From NCBI GenBank assembly GCA_040902305.1, contig JBBDXN010000155.1, positions 1-64,000 on the forward strand: a stretch of 64,000 nucleotides of DNA, written 5' to 3'. This DNA comes from CAMLFJ01 sp040902305 (GTDB lineage Bacteria > Methylomirabilota > Methylomirabilia > Rokubacteriales > CSP1-6). Shown here piece after piece: positions 55,709-64,000 of the stretch. Each line of letters begins with the position of its first letter. The stretch's first letter is position 1. Made by a program: the position numbers and the translations under genes. Under the pieces are notes generated by a model, which saw only the letters and a list, made by a program, of their open reading frames with translations, ran no database searches and was not told the origin of the DNA.

Positions 55709-56854
55709 CTACTTGGGCAGGCTGAGGACCGGCTTGTAGCGAGCGAAGAACCAGCTGCGGCTGAGCACGAACAGCGCGAAGAAGCCGAGCGTCACCAGGA
55801 TCTCCACCGGACCGATCGGCACCGTGTTGTCCCGGAGCAGCGAGGGGAACACCAGCAGCATCCGCTCGAAGAAGATGGCGATCCACCCGAAGAAAAGGAT
55901 GACCTTGAACACCCGGTGCCGCTCGGGGGGGCGTCCGGTGAGCCGCTTGAGCAGATACGAGAACGGGATCAGCCAGCCGATGATGAAGATGGCCCACGCG
56001 AGGGTGGCCCAGGGCTGGACGAAGAAGCGCCGCACCACGTAGCGGGTCTCCGCGGGCACGTTGCCGTACCAGATCACCAGGTACTGCGAGAAGAAGAAGT
56101 ACATCCAGAACACGCTCAGCGCGAAGGTCAGCTTGGCCACGTCCTGGATGGCAACCGGCGCCACGTGACTCATCCCCCGCTCGTTGGAGCGGATGGTGAG
56201 GTACGTGACGAGCCCGAAGCCGGTGTACATCGAGGTGACCACGTAGTAACCGCCGAAGAGGCCGCTGTACCAGCGGGGATCGAGCGACATCAGGAGGTCG
56301 AAGCCCCACAGCGAGAGCACCACCACGTAGAGCGCGAGCAGCCAGCCGGCGAGCCGGTTGCGCCGGTTCACCGCCGCCGCGCTGTCCCCGCCCGGCTGGT
56401 CCTCGGCGAGGATCGCCTTCACGAGGCGCATCGCGACCCAGTACAGCAGCAGCACGCCGAGGCCGATGCGCAGCGACATGAACGGCACGTTGAGCCACGC
56501 CGCCTTGTTGGCCAGCGGCTCGGTCACCCAGGGATAGAGCGTCGCGCGCCCGCAGAAGAGCACCAGGAAGAGCAGGAAGGAGACGGGCAGGAAACCCGCG
56601 GTGGTGAGCGCGATCCGCTTGACGCTCGGCGACCACCGGCCCTCCGTCACCTGGATCATCGCGGCCACCGCGGGACCGGTGATGGCGAGGCTCGACCAGA
56701 ACAGCAGGTTCACGAGGTAGATGCCCCAGGCCCGCGGGGCCGACCCCTGCGAGACCCCGTACAGGAAGGCCACGATCCCGAGGATGGCCAGCAGCACCAG
56801 CAGCGGGTGCGCGCGACGGGCCGACACGGCCGGAGAGGCGCCCAGCGCGCTCAT
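55709..56854 (-). CDS. actF: Alternative complex III subunit ActF (NrfD-like)
   Basis: The 381-residue integral membrane protein has about ten hydrophobic helices and ends with YKPVLSLPK. It is related to ActC and fits the ActF position after ActE. Conserved pieces include SLAITGPAVAAMIQVTEG, DLLMSLDPRWYSGLFGGYYV and WFERMLLVFPSLL-like segments. ActF with ActC forms the quinol-binding membrane part of alternative complex III. ATG 56854 overlaps the actE stop. Confidence 0.9.
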   Translation of the reverse strand: MSALGASPAVSARRAHPLLVLLAILGIVAFLYGVSQGSAPRAWGIYLVNLLFWSSLAITGPAVAAMIQVTEGRWSPSVKRIALTTAGFLPVSFLLFLVLFCGRATLYPWVTEPLANKAAWLNVPFMSLRIGLGVLLLYWVAMRLVKAILAEDQPGGDSAAAVNRRNRLAGWLLALYVVVLSLWGFDLLMSLDPRWYSGLFGGYYVVTSMYTGFGLVTYLTIRSNERGMSHVAPVAIQDVAKLTFALSVFWMYFFFSQYLVIWYGNVPAETRYVVRRFFVQPWATLAWAIFIIGWLIPFSYLLKRLTGRPPERHRVFKVILFFGWIAIFFERMLLVFPSLLRDNTVPIGPVEILVTLGFFALFVLSRSWFFARYKPVLSLPK

Positions 56855-57357
56855 TTCTTGGCCAGGGTCCGGAGGTAGTTGACCACGTGCCACCGCTCGT
56901 CGGAGCTGAGGGCCTCCGCGTAGGACGGCATGACCGCGCCGCCCGCCGAGAGATAGCTCTGCCAGTATCCGTCCGTCCGCACCTTGTGCAGCTCCGGATT
57001 GGTGAGATCGGCGGGCGGCACGAACTTGGTGGAGACCGGCCCGTCCCCCCGCCCGGAGTCGCCGTGGCATGGTGTGCAGTAGATCGTGAACAGCTCCCCG
57101 CCTCGGCGCACCGAGTCGATGGAGGCGGGCACCGGATTGCGTCGGGTCGCGGCGGCCTCGCGCTCGGCCGGCGAGTGGTAGAGCTCGCCGCCGCTGCGCG
57201 GCAGGCTCCCGGTTGGCATCGAGAAATTGTACTCGCCGGGCATCACGCGCTGGGTGGCGGTCATGTTGTTCAGCCAGCGGAAGCCGACCACGCCGGCCAG
57301 CACCGCGCCCACCGCCCCCAGCAGCAGGAGGACGAGGAGGAAGACCCACTTCATCAT
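56851..57357 (-). CDS. actE: Alternative complex III subunit ActE (cytochrome c)
   Basis: The 168-residue protein has an N-terminal membrane anchor (KWVFLLVLLLLGAVGAVL), one CTPCH haem motif, a distal MPSYAEALS methionine region and the typical RWHVVNYLRTLAKK end. It accepts electrons from the iron-sulfur part of the complex. ATG 57357 overlaps the actD stop. Confidence 0.92.
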   Translation of the reverse strand: MMKWVFLLVLLLLGAVGAVLAGVVGFRWLNNMTATQRVMPGEYNFSMPTGSLPRSGGELYHSPAEREAAATRRNPVPASIDSVRRGGELFTIYCTPCHGDSGRGDGPVSTKFVPPADLTNPELHKVRTDGYWQSYLSAGGAVMPSYAEALSSDERWHVVNYLRTLAKK

Positions 57358-57863
57358 CGCCGCACCTCTTCCGCCCCCGCCGCCGACAGCATCGCCTGCA
57401 CCGAGTCGACCTTGTCGGGCGGACACGCCACCGCGACGCCGAAGCGATCCACGCTGAAGCGCGGATCATAGGTGGGTGACGGCTTGAGCTTGGGCAACTG
57501 GCCCAGGATCAGCACCGCGAGCGCGGTGGCGAGCCCGCCCAGGAGGATGGTCAGCTCGAACGCGATGATGACGAAGGGCGGAATGGACACCGGTGCCTTG
57601 CCGCCGGTCACCAGCTCCCACTTGAGCGACGTCCAGATGGTGAGGAAGAAGCCGGTGGCGGTACCGGTCAGGGCCCCGACCACCGTGAAGAGGCGCACCT
57701 TCGACAGTGGCTCGACCCGGTCGATCTCGTGCTCGATCTCCTCCACCGGGACCGGGGTGTAGACGGTGAGCTCCGAGAAGCCCTTGGCCCGCAGGTCGCG
57801 GATGGCCTGCAGCGTGGTGTCCACGTGGGCGAAGACTCCCAGCACGCTGGCGGTCGTCGTCAT
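57354..57863 (-). CDS. actD: Alternative complex III subunit ActD (DUF3341)
   Basis: The 169-residue protein has a soluble N-terminal part (VDTTLQAIRDLRAKGFSELT, PVPVEEIEHEI), two transmembrane helices (VVGALTGTATGFFLTIW and IIAFELTILLGGLATALAVL) and a C-terminal domain ending AEEVRR. This matches DUF3341, the ActD subunit. It is one base downstream of actC. Confidence 0.93.
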   Translation of the reverse strand: MTTTASVLGVFAHVDTTLQAIRDLRAKGFSELTVYTPVPVEEIEHEIDRVEPLSKVRLFTVVGALTGTATGFFLTIWTSLKWELVTGGKAPVSIPPFVIIAFELTILLGGLATALAVLILGQLPKLKPSPTYDPRFSVDRFGVAVACPPDKVDSVQAMLSAAGAEEVRR

Positions 57864-57864
57864 C

Positions 57865-59223
57865 TCAGTGGTGGCCCCCGGGCCTCGCGTGCTTGAAAGG
57901 ATGCGGCAGCACTTCCTTGACCTCCACGATCGAGAGCGACGGCATCACGCGGATGAAGCCCAGGAAGAGGAGGAAGAACCAGGCGAAGGAGCCGACGATG
58001 ATGGCCGAGTCGGTCACCGTCGGGTAGTAGGTGCCCCACGTGTACGGATAGAAGCCGTGGGCGAGGCCGGGCACGATGATGTTGAAGCGCTCGAACCACA
58101 TGCCGATGAGCACGAGGATCGAGATGACGTACAGGGTGACCACGTGGGTCCGGAGCCTCTTGATCAGGAGGACGAGCGGCACCACGCTGTTGCAGAAGTA
58201 CATGAGCCAGTAGGCCCACGCGTACTGCTTGGACGCCTTGGCGAACAGGCTCGCGCGCTCGAAGTGGTCGCCGGAGTACCAGGCGGTGAACACCTCGCAT
58301 AGGTAGAAGTAAGTCAGCACCAGACTCGTCACCAGGATCAGCTTGGCCATCGCGTCCAGGTGCTTGTCCGTGATGTACGGGTACCAGTTGAACAGGTACC
58401 GCATGGGCAGGATCAGCACCAGCACCATGGCGAACCCGGAGAAGATCGCCCCGTCGACGAAGAACGGGGCGAACAGCGTCGAGTGCCAGCCGGGCACCAG
58501 GGCCATCGCGAAGTCGAACGACACCACGCTGTGCACCGAGAGCACGAGCGGGGTGGCCAGGGCCGCGAGCAGCCCGTAGCCCCGGCGATAGTGCCGCCAC
58601 TGGTGGTCGGAGCCCTCCCACCCGAGCGAGAGCACCGCGTAGATCTTCCGCTTGTAGCCGGTCGCGTTGTCGCGGAGGGCCGCGATGTCCGGCACCAGGC
58701 CCACGATGAAGAAGACCACGCTGATGGTCAGGTAGGTCGAGATCGCGAACACGTCCCACACCAGCGGCGACTTGAAGTTGGGCCAGAGGTAGCGCTGGTT
58801 GGGGTACGGCATCAGCCAGTACGCGAACCACATGCGGCCGGCGTGGATCAGCGGGAAGAGGCCCGCGGTCATGACCGCGAAGACGGTCATCGCCTCCGCC
58901 CCGCGGTAGATCGACGTCCGCCACCTCGCCCGGAACAGGTAGAGGACCGCGGAGATCAGGGTCCCCGCGTGACCGATGCCGATCCAGAACACGAAGGTGG
59001 TGATGTACATCGCCCACATCTGGGGCGTGCGCTTGCCCGCCGCCCCGATGCCGACCCAGATCTGCCAGGCCCAGGCGGCGGCGCCCGCGGTCAGGATGAG
59101 GGCCACCAGGCAGAGCCAGGCGAAGTACTTCTCGCCCGGCATGCCGATCGTGCGGATGACGTCGCGGTTGACGTCGGCCCAGGTGGGCTGGGCGGGCGCG
59201 CTCTGCGCGGGCGGCGCGCTCAC
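57865..59223 (-). CDS. actC: Alternative complex III subunit ActC (NrfD-like)
   Basis: The 452-residue polytopic protein has roughly ten helices with NrfD-type motifs: TTFVFWIGIGHAGTLISAVL, GWHSTLFAPFFVDGAIFSGF and CEVFTAWYSGDHFERASLF. It binds menaquinol or ubiquinol on the membrane face and pairs with ActB. GTG 59223 lies 2 nt after the actB stop. Confidence 0.93.
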   Translation of the reverse strand: MSAPPAQSAPAQPTWADVNRDVIRTIGMPGEKYFAWLCLVALILTAGAAAWAWQIWVGIGAAGKRTPQMWAMYITTFVFWIGIGHAGTLISAVLYLFRARWRTSIYRGAEAMTVFAVMTAGLFPLIHAGRMWFAYWLMPYPNQRYLWPNFKSPLVWDVFAISTYLTISVVFFIVGLVPDIAALRDNATGYKRKIYAVLSLGWEGSDHQWRHYRRGYGLLAALATPLVLSVHSVVSFDFAMALVPGWHSTLFAPFFVDGAIFSGFAMVLVLILPMRYLFNWYPYITDKHLDAMAKLILVTSLVLTYFYLCEVFTAWYSGDHFERASLFAKASKQYAWAYWLMYFCNSVVPLVLLIKRLRTHVVTLYVISILVLIGMWFERFNIIVPGLAHGFYPYTWGTYYPTVTDSAIIVGSFAWFFLLFLGFIRVMPSLSIVEVKEVLPHPFKHARPGGHH

Positions 59224-59225
59224 GG

Positions 59226-62200
59226 CTAGTGCCCCGCCTTCCGGTGGCCCGCGGGCTCGGCGCGGACGACCTTCTTCAGATAGGTCACCGCGGGCAGCGT
59301 CCCCAGCTCGTGGAGCACGTGGTAGCCGCGGATCGAGTGCGAGAGCTTGGAGACGAGGGCGTCGCCGTCCTTGCGGTTGCCGAAGGTGATGGCGTGGGTC
59401 GGGCAGGTCTGCTGGCAGGCCGTCTGCATGTCCCCGTCCCGCACCGATCGCCCCGCCTCGCGGGCCGTGCCCTTCGCGGCCTCGATGCGCTGCACGCACA
59501 TGGTGCACTTCTCCATCACCCCGAGCTGGCGCACCGTGACGTCGGGGTTGAGCTGCAGATCGAGCGGAGCCGGCCACGTGTAGTTGAACCAGTTGAACTT
59601 CCGCACGTGGTACGGGCAGTTGTTGCCGCAGTAGCGCGTGCCCACGCAGCGGTTGTAGACCTGCCCGTTGAGTCCCTCCCGGGTGTGATACGCGGCGTAG
59701 ACCGGGCAGACCGGCTCGCACGGCGCGACTTCACAATGCTGGCAGAACATCGGCAGGAACATGTTGACCGGCTTGGCCGCCGTCCCCTCCTGCCAGCGCT
59801 CGACCCGCAGCCAGTGCTGGATGCGGCCGTAGGCCACCTGCGCCTTTCCAACCGTCGGCACGTTGTTCTCGCTCTGGCAGGCCACCACGCAGGCCTGGCA
59901 GCCGGTGCACCGGTCGACGTCCACCGCCATGCCCCAGCGATACTCGGGATACTTCACCGCCGGGTACATGGTCGGATGGCTCGCGTGCTCGGGCGGCTTG
60001 CCGCGCAGCTCGAGCTCCCGCGCCGCGCCCAATCCCACGTACTGCGCGATCTCGCGATCGTCCTGATCGAACTGCGCCTGCGGGATGGCCAGCGGCCGCC
60101 GCCCGCCCGTCTTGGCGAGGGAGATCTTCACCGACAGCAGCGGCAGGCCGCCCGAGGCCGGATCCGGCGCGGAGGGCAGCAGCTCGATCGGATTGACGCC
60201 CACGTTCAGGAAGCCCGCCTGGCTGGCGGTGCCGGGAGCCGCGTTGCCCTGCTGGGCGAAAGTGCCGGCATACTTGTGCCCCTGCCCCATCGCCACCGCC
60301 ACCACGCCCGGATGGACGAGCTCGGTCGGATACGCGGGCAGCTCGATCGCGCCATGCGGAGAGGTGACCTTGACGAGGTCGCCGCGCGCGATGCCCATCT
60401 TCTGCGCGGTCTCGGCGGGAATCTCGAGCCACGAGTCCCACGCCACCTGGGTGATGGTGTCCGGGACCTCGTGCAGCCAGGGCCGATCGGCGCCGCGGCC
60501 GTCGTAGAAGCGGCCGGATGGATAGACCACCAGCGCGTGCGAGCCATCCCCTTCGAGCCTGGGGGGCCCGGCCGAGATGCGCCCGGCCTCCGGACGGAGG
60601 GAGACGGCCGCCGCCGCGGCCGTGCGCCACACCCCTCCACGCCGGAGGACCGCTTCCCAGAACTCGGAGAATGGGACTGTGCTTCCATGATCCTTGGCGG
60701 TCTTTTGCCACTCTTCCTTGAGAAATTCCTCGAAGCTACCCCACTTGAGCGGGGCCTTGCCTTCCTCGAGTCCCAGCGCCTGCCGGCCCACGCTCAGGAA
60801 GACGTCGCCGGTGGCCCTGGCGGCGACCGGCTTGCCGTCGATCTGCACGGGTCCCATCGTGGGCTGCATCAGCCCCAGCACGCCATCCTGGGAAGCGTAG
60901 TCGCCCCAGGACTCCAGCGCGTGCAGCGTCGGCAGCACCAGGTGCGCGCGCGCGGTGGTCTCGTTCGGGCGGCTCGCGAGGGAGACGACCAGCGGGACCT
61001 TGCCGAGCGCCTCCGCGAAGCCCGACTTGGGCGGCATCGCGTAGACCGGGTTGACGTCCACGAGCACCAGCACCTCGATCTGGCCGCCCGCCATCGCCTG
61101 GGTCAGCGCCACCATGTCGGAGTACGGGCTCACCCGGCTGAAGGGCGAGGCGCTGCCGAAGCGCACCCGGGTGCCCACCGCTCCGATGGCCGCGTTGAGC
61201 AGGTTGACCGCGACGAGCGCCTCCACCGCGGTGCCCGAGGTAGCCGCCATGCCACCGCCCAGCACCAAACCGGCCTTCGACCGGCCGAGATCCCGCGCGA
61301 CGTGCTTGATCGTGTCCGCGGGGATGCCGGAGGCCGACGCGGCCGCCTCCACGTCGGCGGCGCGGGTCGCGGCCCGCAGCGTGGCGAGATCGGCGCCGGG
61401 GGCCTGCAGCCCCTCGTCGAGGATCACCTTCAACATCGCGAGAGCCAGCGCGCCCTCGGTGCCGGGCGCGTTGCGCAGCCACTCGTCGGCGTTGGCCGCG
61501 GTCAGCGACATCCGCGGCTCGACGTGCACGAAGGTCCCCTGCTTGCCCTGGAAGAAGGCGTGCATCCGGGCGAAGTCCGCGGTATAGCCTTCGCGGTTGA
61601 GCCACGTCTCGAGGAAATCCGCGCCGAAGGAGACGACGTAGGTGGCCTCCCCGATCGCGTAGTCCGGGATCGCGTCGCGGCCGAAGGCCACGCGATTCGA
61701 GGCGCGCAGGGCTTCGTAGCCGAGAGGCTCGTACGCGATGCGCGGCCGGGCCCCGAGCAGCCGCACCCACTCGTCCATCAGGCGGGCCAGGCTGCCGGTC
61801 TCGAGCCCGCTCACCACCGCGATGCGCGCGCCCTGCCGGCCCTTGACGAGCGCGCCGAGCTTGTCGGTGAGCTGCTTCTCCGCGTCGGCCCAGGCGACCG
61901 GCTTGCCGCCGTTCACGGGCTCGCGGAAGCGATCGGGGTGGTAGAGCGCCTGCAGGCCCGCGTGCCCGAGCACGCAGAGCGCGCCGGCGTTGGACGGGTG
62001 ATCGGGATTGCCCTCGAGCTTGATGACGCGCCCGTCGCGGTTCTTGGCGATGACCCCGCAGCCGGACGGGCACTCCCGGCAGACGCTGGAGAAGTACGCC
62101 GGAATGCCCGGCACGATATTGTCCGGCGGGATGACGTACGGGATGAGCAGCTCGGCCGACTGGCCGCAGCCGCCGGCGGCCGCGGCGGCGCCCGTGGTGG

Positions 62201-62240
62201 CCACGACCTTGAAGAACGACCGGCGATCCATCACGCTCAT
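59226..62240 (-). CDS. actB: Alternative complex III subunit ActB (iron-sulfur protein)
   Basis: The 1004-residue protein starts with a twin-arginine signal (DRRSFFKVVATTG) that also contains a cysteine at residue 25 in a lipobox-like context. The first half is a molybdopterin-oxidoreductase fold with cysteines C54, C57, C61 and C89 for one cluster but no cofactor ligand that I can identify. The last quarter is a four-cluster ferredoxin region (CTGCQACVVACQSE, FCQHCEVAPCEPVCPVY, CVGTRYCGNNCPYH, CTMCVQRI). This is the ActB1/B2 fusion. Start ATG 62240 overlaps the TGA of a cytochrome fragment. Confidence 0.94.
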   Translation of the reverse strand: MSVMDRRSFFKVVATTGAAAAAGGCGQSAELLIPYVIPPDNIVPGIPAYFSSVCRECPSGCGVIAKNRDGRVIKLEGNPDHPSNAGALCVLGHAGLQALYHPDRFREPVNGGKPVAWADAEKQLTDKLGALVKGRQGARIAVVSGLETGSLARLMDEWVRLLGARPRIAYEPLGYEALRASNRVAFGRDAIPDYAIGEATYVVSFGADFLETWLNREGYTADFARMHAFFQGKQGTFVHVEPRMSLTAANADEWLRNAPGTEGALALAMLKVILDEGLQAPGADLATLRAATRAADVEAAASASGIPADTIKHVARDLGRSKAGLVLGGGMAATSGTAVEALVAVNLLNAAIGAVGTRVRFGSASPFSRVSPYSDMVALTQAMAGGQIEVLVLVDVNPVYAMPPKSGFAEALGKVPLVVSLASRPNETTARAHLVLPTLHALESWGDYASQDGVLGLMQPTMGPVQIDGKPVAARATGDVFLSVGRQALGLEEGKAPLKWGSFEEFLKEEWQKTAKDHGSTVPFSEFWEAVLRRGGVWRTAAAAAVSLRPEAGRISAGPPRLEGDGSHALVVYPSGRFYDGRGADRPWLHEVPDTITQVAWDSWLEIPAETAQKMGIARGDLVKVTSPHGAIELPAYPTELVHPGVVAVAMGQGHKYAGTFAQQGNAAPGTASQAGFLNVGVNPIELLPSAPDPASGGLPLLSVKISLAKTGGRRPLAIPQAQFDQDDREIAQYVGLGAARELELRGKPPEHASHPTMYPAVKYPEYRWGMAVDVDRCTGCQACVVACQSENNVPTVGKAQVAYGRIQHWLRVERWQEGTAAKPVNMFLPMFCQHCEVAPCEPVCPVYAAYHTREGLNGQVYNRCVGTRYCGNNCPYHVRKFNWFNYTWPAPLDLQLNPDVTVRQLGVMEKCTMCVQRIEAAKGTAREAGRSVRDGDMQTACQQTCPTHAITFGNRKDGDALVSKLSHSIRGYHVLHELGTLPAVTYLKKVVRAEPAGHRKAGH

Positions 62241-62386
62241 CCACTCCTCCGCCCTACTCGGTGGCAGGCGCCGCAGCTCAGCCGGACGTGCTCCTTCAAC
62301 GAGGCGTGCTGTGGATGAAGACCGGGGCGTGCCGCGTGTTTCCGGGCTCCAGCCTTGTGAACCCTATCACGTGGAAAAACCGGGTG
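62237..62386 (-). pseudogene. 3' fragment of a multihaem cytochrome c gene (probably actA)
   Basis: A 49-codon open frame on the minus strand ends GLHPQHASLKEHVRLSCGAC, then H, with one CxxCH motif and two histidines placed as in class III or c7-type multihaem proteins. Its TGA overlaps the actB ATG (ATGA), the coupling used elsewhere in this operon, and actA normally precedes actB. Upstream the frame meets a stop at 62389-62387, and no start codon or further haem motif is visible, so the 5' part is missing. A dispersed repeat copy begins 18 bases farther on (62404-62437). Confidence 0.6.
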
Positions 62387-62403
62387 TCAATAAGCTTACG
62401 CTT

Positions 62404-62437
62404 GGCGAGGTGCAGCCGAAGGCGAGCCGAGCGAATA
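62404..62437 (-). repeat. Dispersed repeat copy next to the truncated cytochrome gene
   Basis: On the minus strand this 34-bp copy begins with the 24-nt block found at 45064 and 51391 and ends with the shared CACCTCGCC, differing by one base in between. It lies in the 118-nt stretch between the cytochrome fragment and hemL. Nothing else is recognisable in that gap. Confidence 0.9.
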
Positions 62438-62504
62438 CGAGAACAGAAGCTCAGGGCAGACAGCCCACGCGGGCCATCGCCGTCGTAGATCTCCGCCAAC
62501 CCGC

Positions 62505-63785
62505 CTAGCGCGCCTTCTCCATCGCGCTCCGGCAGGCGCCCGCCGCAGCGGCAAGGTCCTCGTCGGAGTGCGCCAGCGAGACGAAGGCCGCCTCGAACTG
62601 GGAGGGAGCCAGGAACACCCCGCCCTCCCGCATCGCATGAAAGTACCGGGCATAGCGCGCGGTGTCGGCGCGCTTCGCGGAGGCGTAGTCGGTGACGGGG
62701 CCGTCCGTGAAGAAGACGGTGAGCATCGAGCCGACCCGGTTCACCCGCACCGGCACTCCCGCCGCAGCCGCGGCCTCGGTCACGTCGCGCTCCACCCGCG
62801 CGCCCAGCGCCTCGAGCCGCTCGTACACGCCCGGGCGCTCGAGCGCGCGGAGCGTGGCGAGGCCCGCGGCCACCGCGAGCGGATTGCCGGAGAGGGTGCC
62901 GGCCTGGTAGATGCCCCCGAGCGGCGACACGCCCTCCATCAGGGCACGCGATCCGCCGTAGGCTCCGACCGGCAGGCCTCCGCCGATGATCTTGCCGAGA
63001 CACGTGAGATCCGGCCGCACCCCGTAGAGGGCCTGCGCCCCGCCCCGCGCCACCCGGAACCCGGTGATGACCTCGTCGAAGATCAGGAGGCTGCCGTGGC
63101 GCGTGGTGAGGTCGCGCAGTCCGGCGAGGAAGCCCGGCGCCGGCGGCACCACGCCCATGTTGCCGGCCACCGGCTCCACGATCACCGCGGCGACCTGGCC
63201 GACGTGCGCCTCGAGCTGACCGCGCACCGCGCCCAGATCGTTGAACGGCACCGTGAGGGTCAGCGCGGCGAGCGCGGGCGGCACGCCCAGGCTGTCGGGC
63301 ACGCCGAAGGTGGCGCCGCCCGAGCCCGCCTTCACGAGGAGACTGTCCGCGTGGCCGTGATAACAGCCGTCGAACTTGATGAGGAAGTCGCGCCCGGTCG
63401 CGCCGCGGGCCGCCCGCAGCGCGCTCATGGCCGCTTCCGTCCCCGAGGACACCAGCCGCACCATCTCCATGCTGGGCACCGCGCGGACGATCAGCTCGGC
63501 CATCTCCACCTCGCCCGCGGTGGGCGCGCCGTAGCTGGTGCCCCGTCGGACGGCCAGGGTCACCGCCTCGACCACCGGGGCCGCGGCGTGGCCCAGGATC
63601 AGCGGTCCCCACGAGCCCAGGAAGTCGAGGTAGGAGCGGCCGTCCACGTCCACGAGCCGCGCGCCCTCGGCGTACGCCACGAAGAAGGGCGTGCCGCCCA
63701 CGCCGCGGAACGCGCGGACGGGGCTGTTGACGCCCCCGGGCATGAGGCGCCGCGCGGCCTCGAAGAGCGCGTCGGATGAGGTCAC
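62505..63785 (-). CDS. hemL: Glutamate-1-semialdehyde 2,1-aminomutase
   Basis: The 426-residue class III PLP enzyme has SLLIFDEVITGFRVARGGA, the PLP lysine in LTCLGKIIGGGLPVGAYGG, and MVRLVSSGTEAAMSALRAAR. GGVNSPVRAFRGVGGTPFF is diagnostic for HemL. It makes 5-aminolevulinate for haem. GTG 63785 follows the stop of the JAMM gene by 4 nt. Confidence 0.96.
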   Translation of the reverse strand: MTSSDALFEAARRLMPGGVNSPVRAFRGVGGTPFFVAYAEGARLVDVDGRSYLDFLGSWGPLILGHAAAPVVEAVTLAVRRGTSYGAPTAGEVEMAELIVRAVPSMEMVRLVSSGTEAAMSALRAARGATGRDFLIKFDGCYHGHADSLLVKAGSGGATFGVPDSLGVPPALAALTLTVPFNDLGAVRGQLEAHVGQVAAVIVEPVAGNMGVVPPAPGFLAGLRDLTTRHGSLLIFDEVITGFRVARGGAQALYGVRPDLTCLGKIIGGGLPVGAYGGSRALMEGVSPLGGIYQAGTLSGNPLAVAAGLATLRALERPGVYERLEALGARVERDVTEAAAAAGVPVRVNRVGSMLTVFFTDGPVTDYASAKRADTARYARYFHAMREGGVFLAPSQFEAAFVSLAHSDEDLAAAAGACRSAMEKAR

Positions 63786-63789
63786 GCGG

Positions 63790-63999
63790 TCAACGCTTCG
63801 TGAGCTCGGTGGGCACGAAATCGCGGACGGAGGCGTCCCACACGAAGGCCGCCGCATCGGCGACGCGCCCCTGGACCACCGACAGCACCACGTAGACCGC
63901 GTCCGGATACGCGGGCTCGCCGTTGATCAGCGCGTTCTGCCGGTCGGTGGCGGAGAAGTACGCGCCGGTGTCCACGTGCGAGTGATAGATGGTGGCGAC
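63790..63999 (-). CDS. JAMM/MPN+ metalloprotease domain protein (M67-like), partial
   Basis: Only the last 69 codons are inside the window. They carry the zinc-binding JAMM motif HSHVDTGAYFSATD (His, His and Asp ligands with the serine) and a C-terminal beta region ending VPTELTKR. Bacterial M67 proteins include Mec+-type peptidases acting on sulfur-carrier or other C-terminal peptides. The N-terminal half, with the expected catalytic glutamate, lies beyond the right edge. Confidence 0.85.
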   Translation of the reverse strand, partial: VATIYHSHVDTGAYFSATDRQNALINGEPAYPDAVYVVLSVVQGRVADAAAFVWDASVRDFVPTELTKR

Positions 64000-64000
64000 C

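Overview
The window is one densely packed, very GC-rich bacterial chromosome segment. It encodes a respiratory alternative complex III, a LutABC plus GlcDEF 2-hydroxyacid oxidation cluster, a ferredoxin-dependent 2-oxoacid oxidoreductase, a Memo/AMMECR-type protein and a dprA-topA-xerC-hslVU-argBDFG block. This mix fits a soil or subsurface lineage such as Methylomirabilota (Candidatus Rokubacteria) or a deltaproteobacterium-like relative. That assignment is an inference from gene content and composition; no rRNA or marker phylogeny is available here. Starts are often GTG or TTG, and about twenty neighbouring gene pairs share a 4-nt ATGA or GTGA stop/start overlap, so most of the window is organised as translationally coupled operons. 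No stretch longer than 300 bases lacks a gene.

Layout. 1-10320: a truncated ABC exporter, a ketopantoate-reductase-like gene broken by an in-frame TAG, an inositol-monophosphatase-family gene with a DUF2889 gene, a DUF1285 / Memo-like / M20 peptidase operon, rmuC with a TIGR02757 gene, aspartate dehydrogenase, mscL and a small lipoprotein. 10325-25142, all minus strand: trxB, a HAD phosphatase, DUF2203, lutCBA, a cupin, glcFED, korBA, an M24 peptidase and a LysR regulator. 25296-31468, plus strand: gltB and gltD (glutamate synthase), divergent from the LysR gene. 31478-36692: small envelope proteins, a DinB-like gene, a chlorite-dismutase-family protein, moaA, a Rieske protein and a B12/radical SAM protein. 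36909-37688: yjbQ and three tRNAs (Leu, Cys, Gly) behind a near-consensus promoter. 37743-52238, minus strand: galT, gpsA, plsY, pgsA, comB, argGFDB, hslUV, xerC, topA and dprA. 52336-55671: a CpoB-like lipoprotein, a YeeE/YedE sulfur transporter and moeA. 55709-62386: actFEDCB of alternative complex III plus the 3' stump of a multihaem cytochrome gene. 62505-64000: hemL and a JAMM-domain protein running off the edge.

Metabolic logic. GlcDEF and LutABC would oxidise glycolate and lactate. KorAB would exchange 2-oxoacids and CoA esters with ferredoxin. Alternative complex III would take quinol electrons to a cytochrome c or oxidase not encoded here. GltBD and the arg genes handle nitrogen, with GltBD probably under the divergent LysR regulator.

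The most unusual layer is non-genic. A short dispersed repeat, built on a 24-nt block present identically at 45064, 51391 and 62437 (minus strand), occurs between genes. The copy at 51391 and a related variant in the Memo-like gene lie inside reading frames as 36-nt tandem units that keep the frame open. One copy sits next to the point where the cytochrome gene upstream of actB is cut off. Other structures are a 37-bp perfect inverted repeat around a 94-nt loop (54254-54421), a compound inverted-repeat element (15344-15520), a triplicated 24-bp repeat carrying a ribosome-binding site (31980-32051), and several promoters placed so close to start codons that leaderless mRNAs are predicted.
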